Origin: Piper betle
Lineage: Eukaryota; Streptophyta; Magnoliopsida; Piperales; Piperaceae
Assembly: GCA_033002965.1 (NCBI GenBank)
Contig: JAURVB010014815.1
Location: forward strand, 186,001 to 250,000
Direction of reading: 5' to 3'
DNA length: 64,000 bases
The notes below the pieces were generated by a model that searched no databases, had not been told where the DNA came from, and saw nothing but the letters and a program-made list of their open reading frames with translations. Below, piece by piece: positions 55,289 to 64,000 of this stretch (its first letter is position 1; every line of letters begins with the position of its first letter). The translations under genes and the position numbers were made by a program.

Positions 55289-58270
55289 TGTAACACCCCA
55301 AATCCGGTTCACACTCGTGAACCAAACCGGCATGTTACAGGCCCCGGTTAGGTCGGCTAACGCGAACCTAACTCGTGCGGATCCAATCTCGGCGTCTTAA
55401 GATGAAGATACGATCTGTCATGAATGAATGCATGCACAAAATCCTAACATGGCACTACATGAATGACATACAAATTAAATTTCACACCATCACAATTACG
55501 AGCAAAATCGATGAAAATTCTGAAGTAAAACTAACAGGGTCTCCCCTAAAAGTGCAATTATGGGCCCACCCTGTCAAAATAATATATATACAAATATGTC
55601 GGCATGCATTAACAATCACACAAAATCTCATTTATAACATATTCATTCTGAAGCTCGGGTCTCAACCCACTACGCTTCCGCTGCTCAACTCTGATCATAT
55701 TTTGCATTCTATTATCTTGTCTTAGCATTTCATTCACATCATATCATCATGCTCAAACATTTACTCATGTCATTCACAATATATAATAACATAATAATAC
55801 AATATTAAACATTCAGAAATCTAACATGTGTGTGTGTACAAGACCTCATTGCTCCTCCGTCCAAGCTGGCTCCTCCAACTCATGATTATTACCTACATAT
55901 AGTATAAAAACACGTCAGTAACAAGTGTTACTGGTCCGGAAAAATAAAATAACTATAACAAGCTGGCTATGAGAGCAAACTCTCATATGAAAGAAAACCA
56001 TATACTTCCTCAAGAACACTCTGAAGGGCACTACTGAGGAGCCACTGGGCTGCAGACCCGGTAGCATCCCGAACTTACTGCTGCTGGTACTATGCCGCTC
56101 TCGGCACTTCTTTTTCAGTACTTCTCGTGAAACTTTATCCTAAGCCCTCTCCTTACCTCCATATTTCTCCTGGCCTTGAGCACGAAGGCCGAGTACTCTC
56201 AGGCAGTTGCCTTTAGTACCCTTTGAACCACAAGTCCGGACATGCGCTGTACTAAACAGTACCCGTAAACCTCCACGTTCTCCGGGTGTGAGGAACTCAA
56301 ACGCGGAGTTATCAGGATCCCTCGGGAATGGAACAGTCCGCTGGCACTAATCCAGAGCCTGCTTTGACTGTCACGGCATCCTCTGCATGGTACGTGCAGT
56401 CGATTTCTCCATCTCTCGTCTCACAGAAACACGAAAACTATATATATATAGGCTTGGGTAGGGAGTTACATAATAGGCCCGAAGGCAACTTTTGGTGGAT
56501 CTTGTTTTCGAAATCAACCTCGAGGGATCTCATCCTCGAGGGGTTATTAATCCGGAAAATGTTCGATTAAATGGCCCGAGTTAAGTGGGATCCGATAAAA
56601 CGCCACTTAACCCGTCCTGCAGGCAATAAATTAAACATACAATAGAAAGAGTAAATCAGAGGCGAGTCCTAAACGGACCTGGTAGAAGCTCCAAGCGTGT
56701 CATCGCGCCTAGGCGGCAAGCTCCTACGCCGTACCTACACATCAAAACTAAATACTAACGCCCGCTAACTAAATGATGAATCACACACAATGACCGTCAA
56801 TCAACAATCAAATAATCATAAATATGAAAATAATTCTAACTAATGTTATTCATACCAATTTTACTGTGTTTTTCCTAAGTTACATCGTACCCGATTAACA
56901 TGCTCAATTTACTTACTTCATTAAATCACTTAACCTCCATAAACTATCAATCACATCATGTAACTTATAACTTCATCACTTATCCTCCATTCACTATCAA
57001 TCACATCATAAATCAATCCTAGCATGCTGTGCTAACAATCATCATCAATTTTAAATAATCAAATCGGAGGTAATTATACCTCACGTCGTCGGCAATCGGC
57101 GACGGCTAGGGTTCCGTCGCGCATCTCGGAGCTCGAATTCGGCGCTCCTCGGCGTCCGATGTTCGATCGAGTCCAACTGGGTGAGCTCCGCGGAAGATCC
57201 GGTGAATTCCAGCGAATTCCAGAAATTCCAATTTTTCGGTGGTTTTCTGGCAGCTACTGGCGGTTTTCCGGCGGCTTCCGGTGGTTTTCCGGCGACAATC
57301 GCCGGCGGCGTCTACTGGTCGGAAAGGGGTCGTGTTGGGTACCCTCGGAACCGGCTCGGCGACCCCGACTCATCTATGACCTCAGCGTGGCCAATGGAGG
57401 CGGCGGCTCGCCGGAAAACGGCAAAACAGAGGCCGGCCGTGGTGGTTGCTAGATCCGGCCGGCCACGGCGGCGACGGCCTCCGCTCCAGTCGAGGAGGGT
57501 CGCTGGGTGGTCGGTGGTGCTGAGGCGACCATTGGATGACGGCTGCGACGGTCGCCGGCGGCAGAATCGGCGACGCGACCAAACGCAGCCGCGGCGCTAG
57601 ACGTGGCGATTCTGGCGTCGCGGCGGCCCGATGGTGGCCGGGCCTGGTCGGGGCGGCAGGGCGACGTCGTCGCCGAGCTGGGCGGCGTCGGTCGACGGCC
57701 GGGCGGTGCCGACAGCGGCGGCGGTGGCGCGCGAACAGGGGCGGCGCGGCACGAGGGTTTGGGCGTGGGGAGAAAAGGTCGTCGTGGAGAAGAAAGGTTG
57801 GGTGGCAAACTTGTAATTAAGACTTGACTCGTCTTCGGCTCGAGTCAAATATAATAACTAGGTCATATTAAATCCTAAAAAAATTCATAAAAATCGGGAA
57901 AAATCCCGTAAAATCAAACAACCTAAAAAAATCATAATGATATGCTCTAGAACTATCAACCCACCCGAAATGCCCGTAACGCATCCTAACGCAATAAACG
58001 GCCTAAAACTAATTCTAGGATCCATTATATATATATATGTAGAATAAAAAAAATGACTGGCATACTCTCATATATCTGATAACTCATTCTGTTCTGCTGT
58101 GTTCATGACGTTATCATCATATACTTGGGTACGCATGACCCTCATAGCTCATACACGCGACTGGCAACGGCTCGGTACACGTGTCCTGAAACTGACTCAA
58201 CTCATAAAAATAACGGTCAACCCGACCGGTTCTAAATATAAAACCCTAACTCGAATCGTGGGTTTTACAA
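55289..58270 (-). mobile_element. Solo LTR of the Tekay-type family inside the hAT element
   Basis: On the minus strand it starts TGTAAAACCCACGATTCGAG and ends GGGGTGTTACA, with a perfect 5-bp duplication AAAAT (55284-55288 and 58271-58275). It aligns along its length with the LTRs at 12892 and 31703. The GC-rich block is at about 57080-57810, here very rich in GGC and CGG triplets. Confidence 0.92.
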
Positions 58271-59542
58271 AAATAACCTTGGTATGTTAATAAATAAATT
58301 TATTATGCATGGGTAAAAGTGAAATTAAAATTTTTAAAACCTAAAATCCCGTTTACCTCGCCCCTCCCTTCGCCGCTTTAGCCAAGACCTCCCTCCGTCG
58401 CGGTTCGCCTCGCCCCTCCCCTCCATCGCCGCCCCCGAGTACCTCGCCCCTCCCTCTGTCGCCGCCCCCTTGTGCCCCGCCCCTCCCTCTGCCCCCGCCC
58501 CTGTGTACCTCTCCCCTCCCTTCACCGCCACCCCTTTGTGTCTCGCCCCTCCCTCTGCCGCCGCCCCCGTGTGCCTCACCCCTCCCTCCACTGCTCCCTG
58601 GGATCCATTGTCAATGTTTTTTCCTCTCTTCCTTGTTATTCTATTGGTTTTTTTGTTTGGTTTGATTGCAACATCTTGATGATATTGCATTTGTGATCTG
58701 TTTGATTCATCTAATTCTTTTATCTCACTAACTTTTCTTGGCGATCCGTTGTGCATTGTATCATCGTGTGAATGAGTGTATCATCTCAAGTTGTCCTATC
58801 TTGCAATTTTCTTTTCTACTTTTGCTTATGTGGTGAATTGAAGTATTGAGTTAGTTGTAGGCAATGTTATTGATGTTGTTTGCGAGTTTGTGTATAGAAA
58901 TTGTTTTTTTACCATATTTTTTTATTGCCATTGTGGTGAAATTGAAGCTTTGGGTTAGTTGTAAATAATGTTGATATTGTTGTACACGAGTTTTTGGTTT
59001 CATTGCTCTTGCTAGTGCTGCAATTTTTACTTTAAGTTTGGTGGATTCAGGAGCTGCATTGGTAGCAGATAGTATTGATTGATTTTGTTTTTTACAGAGT
59101 GCATATAGAATTTGATTTACCTGTGCTTACTTGATAGTGCTGCATTTTTTTTCCTTTGGTGAATTGAAGATTTGAGTTAGTTGCATACACTTTGGTTTTT
59201 CTTTAATAAATTGATTTCCTTGATCTTACTCGCTAGTGCCAAGTTCTTTTTGGTGAATTGAAGCTTTGGGTTAGTTTCAAACAAGGTTGAATGTTCCACC
59301 CAAGATTGGTCTTACGTGTTCCCTTTGCTTGTGTCTACATTCAACATAGAACAACCATGTGCTATGTATGAGATTTTTTTATAGAATGTATTATGATCAT
59401 TTGATTGAGAAATCTGGTGTGCATTCTGGGAACTTTCATCATCATTTGTTGCTCATTTTGTGGCTACTTGAACAAATTCCAAGGAGTGAAAGATAGTTTT
59501 GAAAGTGTTTAATAACTAATAGTTTTGGCTGTCATAGGAAAG

Positions 59543-62260
59543 ATGGATATTGGTTGGGAATATGGCACACTAGTTGACGCATCTAAGAAGCAAGTAACCT
59601 ATAACTTTTGCAAAAAAATCATAAGTGGAGGGGTATATCACTTCAAGTAACATATTGTTGGAATCAAAAGAAATGTTGTTGCTCGTAAGAAAGTTCCTTG
59701 AGCAGATTTACAAAAACTGAAAGACTATTTTAAAAGTGTAGAAAAGGCCAAAAAGAAAAAGAAAAGATTAGAGAAGAAATAGGGTCATATGGTTTGAATG
59801 AGTCAGATAAAGAAAAGATCGAAGTTTGGGAGCAAATTAAAAGAAAAGATGTTGGGTGCTCTAAGTCTATTGGGAAGATGAAGACATTTTTTTGTTGAAA
59901 GTGAGAAGAAGAGAAAATTAAAGTAAATAAGAATTTCTACAGCAATAGAAAAGAAAGCAAAAAAGCAATTGCACACAGCCATTGCTCGATTCTTCTATTA
60001 TTGTGCAATTTCTTTTCATATTGTAGAGTTGCCCTACTTTCATAAAATGATTGATGTGGCAGGTGGATACGGTAATCAAGGGATCAAACCTCCAAGAAGA
60101 GGTTCTTTATTAGGTAAACTTCTTACTAGTGAAGTGGCTTTTATAAATGCTAGCTTAGAGGATATAAAAGTATCTTCGAAGACAACCGGTTGTTTTATTA
60201 TGTTTGATGGGTGGACCAATCAATCTATTAGAACTCTGATCAATTTTCTAGTTTACTGCCCAAGAGGAATGTATTTCCTTGGATCAATTGATGCATCAGA
60301 CAAAAAAAGGATGTTGGTTATTGGATTAGTTTACTAGACAAAGGAGTAGAAGAAGTTGAGGAGGAAAATGTTGTGCAGGTCATTACTGATAATGCTTCGG
60401 CAAATAGAGCTGTCGAGAGGATGCTAGAACATAAGAGACTACATTTATTTTGGACTCCATGTGCTACCCATTGTATAAACTTGATGCTTAAAGACTTTGC
60501 AAAAATCAAGAAAGTTGGAACATGCATTATGAATGCACAAAAAGTCACAAAACTAATATTCGACCACTCATGGTTGTTGGCTCTTATGGGAGATAATTTT
60601 ACAAATGGCATGAATTTGTGAGACCTGGGGCTACTCGATTTGTTACTCACTTTTTGACGCTTGATAGGTTCCTAGAACATAAAGAGGCATTGAAAAAAAT
60701 GTTTGTCTCTGAAACATATTCATCATCCAAGTACACAAAAGAAGATGGAATAGCAGCCGAAAAGGTTGTCTTAAGTGCAAATGTTTGGAAGAAGATGGAA
60801 TTTGCGTATAAAACAATTGAGCCGCTTATTAGATTTTTTAGATTGGTGGATAATGATGAAAGATCTTCAATGCCATTTATTTATGATGGCATGCAAAAGA
60901 CTATAGAGGAAATAAAAATGGTACATGGCATGAAAGCAAAACGATACAAATTATTTGTTGATATCATTACTAAGAGATGGGTAAATCAATTTTGTCATCA
61001 TCTTTATTTTGCAGCATATATGCTTAATCCTCAAACTCGTTATGGCCCTGAATCTACCATTATATCTTCTCATTTAACTTACGTACCTTTATGACTTTTT
61101 TAACAATTTATATTTTTTGTGTTTGACTTTGTGTAATTTTGTAGCCAATTGAGGTGTATCATGCATTCAATGATGTTATTTATCTTGTGTAACACGATGA
61201 GGTAGCTCAATCTATGGCATCTTTGCAAGTCAAGTTACTATTATTTTTATTTTTTATATAGAAATGTTTATGTATAACTAAATATGATTACTAATTTTGT
61301 TTTAACATTTTTTAGTGGTCTGATTTTGTATTTGCAAAAGTAGATTTTAGACATTTTCTTGCAATTACCAATAGGAAAGTCTTTCATCCAGGTAAAATCC
61401 ACCTTTATCCACATTTTATTTTTATAGCGAGCTTATAAGTAAATCATCTTGTCAAATGTAGCATTATGGTGGGAGCAACATGATATAAACTACCCCGAAC
61501 TACAAAAGATAGCTATTAGAATACTTAGTCAAACTTCTTCATCAGTGGGTTGTGAACGTAATTGAAACAATTTTGACCAAGTACATACCAAAAAAGAAAT
61601 CGACTTGCAAGGGAGTAAATGATATTATATATGTTCATTACAACATGTGGGTAAAAGAAAAGAGTTGAGATGGAGGTATAAATATGATGTAGTTAGTGAA
61701 CATTTGATGCTAGAAGACTTGTTAGATGAGTGGGTTAGTGGATGCGACAACCAATCACAATTGGTAAGTTTAAATAAAGTTTACATCACATTTAAGATTT
61801 TATGTATAACTTTTTTTAGAATTAAAATAAATAGGGTATGATTTTTTTCTATGTAGAATGGTTTCTTTGGTACCAATGTTGACAAGAGTGATGATGAAGA
61901 CAAAGAGGCCTTTGTAGTAAATAAAAGTGGCAGCACATTGAAAACTATAACAAATGAAGGAACAACCAATGCCATTGTATCAAATAATGCAACTGCAATT
62001 GGATTGTGTTCTACTACGTCTGATAGTTTTTCTTTGCCTCCTCTTCATAGTGGACTTCATGTTGATATTGATATATCTATTGACTCACAAGAAAATTTGT
62101 CTACACCTCCTGTATCTGAGGAACTTCATATGGGTGGGAGTTCTATGCCTCTTTTACGCATGGGTCTCGTGTTGATGCAGGTGAGAGTTCTAGTCTTCCC
62201 ATCAGTGATAGTGATTCAGACTCCAAAGATGCTTCAGATAATGAATTGGATAATTTAGTA
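59543..62260 (+). pseudogene. hAT transposase (BED finger, DUF659, dimerisation region), decayed
   Basis: The ATG at 59543 starts a BED-type zinc finger (WEYGTLVDASKKQVTYNFCKK, SGGVYHFK), whose first zinc cysteine is Tyr. Then follow TTGCFIMFDGWTNQSIRTLI and NFLVYCPRGMYFLGSIDAS, the DUF659 block with the catalytic-type DGW, then VITDNASANRAVERML, HLFWTPCATHCINLML and FDHSWLLALMG. Further on are RPGATRFVTHFLTLDRFL and KMEFAYKTIEPLIRFFRLVD. At about 61495-61600 the dimerisation region appears (LQKIAIRILSQTSSSVGCER, VHTKK). At least five frame changes or stops interrupt it, with AT-rich stretches that could be introns. Confidence 0.85.
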
Positions 62261-62623
62261 TTAACTATGTAAAATTGTGCTAAACCTTAATTTTGTGGAC
62301 TTGTATTGATGACTTGTCAATATCATTTAATAGAGCACAAATAATAATATATAAAACCTTACACTTATGAAATTGTATTCTTGTGATGATAAATAGTGAT
62401 TATCTTTTGTGTTTGTATTAAACTATAAACTTGTATATTTGTGTTGAGAAAAGAGATTGAATCTTCATTTTATGTGTTTATGTTATGAGTTGTCAAATTA
62501 TTATATAAGACCGTATCAAATGAATCGATTCCTGACTGATTTTTTATGAATCAGTCTGATTCAGTGACTCCCTCATAAACCGATTCAAAGGCCGATTCTA
62601 ATTTTTACAACTATGACTAAAAT

Positions 62624-64000
62624 CCTAAGTTTTTACTTATATAAAAAAGAAAAATAAGTAAATAATTACAATTGTCTACATAATAGTACCTACAAAAAAT
62701 AGAATTCGTTCCTCCAAATTAGGTAGAAGATGAATATATCTAACTTTTTTCCAGAATTCTCCAAATTGTTGAGTCCAACTTTTGATGATTATGACCTAAG
62801 AACTCTCAAAGTCAATATATTGGAACATAAAAACTCATAGAATGCCTTCATTGAAGATTGGAGCTTAGGCAAACTCCTTATTTTCAGAAGGTATATCCTA
62901 AAACCTGAATGAAGTTTGAATATGGAACTTTCTAAGAGTGATAGAAGACATCAGTAGCTTCCCAAAGCTTCCCAACACTTCAAGAATCACTCAAAGTGAA
63001 GTTCTTTGCCAGAAGTTATGATGCCTCAAAGTATGGAGAAAATTTGCCAAGTTGTTTGGATGACAATCGGTAGATTAATCGATAGCCGATCGAGCAAGGA
63101 AGCAACTCAATAGAGTTCAGCAAATAAATTGGTAAAACGAGCAGACGATCGGCAGATGATAGAAGTTGAAGCTCAAGGCACACCCATGCGATGGGCAGAC
63201 ATTTGACAAAATGATTGGCAGTTGAACAACATACAATTGGCAAACCGATCGGCATCTAATCGAGGCTTGATTTTAATAAAGCTAATCATTGGGATGGATG
63301 ATGTAGTAATGTTGAAGGTATAACGACTAATATTCTTTGAAACAAGACCTAGGGCTGCAAATAGAACCTTGGGGAATGCATTTAGAACAACACTTAAGAG
63401 GTTTTAAGCATTGAGTATTGAGAGATCGTGCTGATTGTACTTCTTTGTGCTTTCATTTTTATCTCTAAGAGTGTTGTATGAACCTAAGGCATGTGTGGTA
63501 AATGCTTAATGACGATATTATTCATTTTAGTGAAGAAATTACTTATGTGCTAAGGTTATATACAAACTTTTAGTGTGTTAGGAGTGGGGAGCACCTGAGC
63601 CTTGGGTGTAAGGAAAGGTGCTTACTTGGTTAATTACCTCCAAGAAGTAGTGGAGGTGGATTATTCCTAGGCTCTAGGGAAGAGCTTGAGAATATATAGG
63701 CGACTTAAATCTTGAGAGAGCTTAAGATGGAGTAAACATTTTGACTCAAATAAAAGATCTGTAAGTGTAACTATGGCTTAAGAAATTTGTAAAAGGAGGC
63801 TCATTGGTTTTAGGAAAATGAGTGACTCGTAAAAATGATTACTCATTAAAAATATTGACTTATAATATATTTTAAATATTACTTTAATTTAAATTAGTCA
63901 TAGACTTATTTTTAAAAAATAAAATTTCTCCTATGACCTCGCAAAATTTTTACATAATGTGCTAATAAGTTACTTAATAAAATAAGAAAGATGATTAATC
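62624..64000. other. Right-hand end of the window, unassigned
   Basis: No ORF of note. At 63060-63260 GATCGGCA/CGATCGG motifs recur in both orientations, and the following text (AACCTAAGGCATGTGTGG, then CCTTGGGTGTAAGG) has the feel of a long LTR. I found no terminal motif, so this is only a suspicion. Confidence 0.35.

Larger units (their letters stand above)
55120..62615 (+). mobile_element. hAT transposon, 7.5 kb, with nested solo LTR
   Basis: Inverted ends CATAGTTGTAAAAATT (left, and right as its complement) are flanked by a perfect 8-bp duplication ACTAAAAT (55112-55119 and 62616-62623), the hAT hallmark. Near both ends GATTC/AATCGG-type motifs repeat. The plus strand carries a BED-finger and DUF659-type transposase remnant (59543-62260). 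A 2982-base solo LTR inserted near the left end, so the hAT element itself is about 4.5 kb. The perfect duplication and matching ends suggest moderate age despite the dead transposase. Confidence 0.92.

Noticed and set aside
57181..57600. 139-codon arginine-rich ORF and its overlapping companions
   Set aside because: These lie in the same GC-rich LTR block; open frames arise from lack of stops in GGC/CGG-rich DNA.

Overview
This window is nuclear DNA of a flowering plant. The evidence is plant-only gene families (LRK10-like receptor kinases, a DUF1218 membrane protein, a type 2 lipid-transfer protein, an HSPRO relative, a defensin-like peptide), spliced genes, and a dense nest of plant transposons. 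The clade cannot be fixed from the sequence. Some coding exons are very GC-rich at third positions, as in many monocots and magnoliids.

Layout. 1-18.5 kb is a nested retrotransposon block: an old minus-strand LTR element (LTR pieces at 1-792 and about 16349-18540) was split by a complete but decayed plus-strand Ty3/Gypsy chromovirus of Tekay/Del type (4032-15720). That element was itself hit twice by short TRIM elements (4089-4621 and 10779-11240). 18.7-30.7 kb is a minus-strand cluster of LRK10-like receptor exons: three ectodomain units but only one transmembrane and kinase module. It also holds a hAT-type non-autonomous element carrying a piece of the Tekay LTR. 31.4-35.3 kb looks like a gene-capturing TIR transposon that carries a broken HSPRO fragment, cut by a solo LTR. 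35.65-37.17 kb is a three-exon class I glutamine-amidotransferase gene (GAT1_2.1 type), the best preserved gene here, with one frame slip in exon 1. 38-41.7 kb holds a hAT MITE and a CACTA-like element.

42.8-50.5 kb carries two minus-strand Ty1/Copia relics. The second sits inside a defensin-like peptide gene, ten bases after its ATG. 51-54.95 kb has a degraded DUF1218 gene, a tRNA-Leu pseudogene, a lipid-transfer protein gene lacking two canonical cysteines, and a broken L-Ala-D/L-Glu epimerase gene. 55.12-62.62 kb is a large hAT transposon with a perfect 8-bp target duplication, containing a decayed transposase and a solo LTR that has its own perfect 5-bp duplication. The last 1.4 kb is unassigned.

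The genes do not form an operon-like unit. The notable themes are the receptor ectodomain cluster with one shared kinase, host genes broken or carried by transposons, and one LTR family seeded repeatedly across the window. Many frame breaks are single-base losses in short homopolymer runs, so some apparent pseudogenes may be assembly errors.
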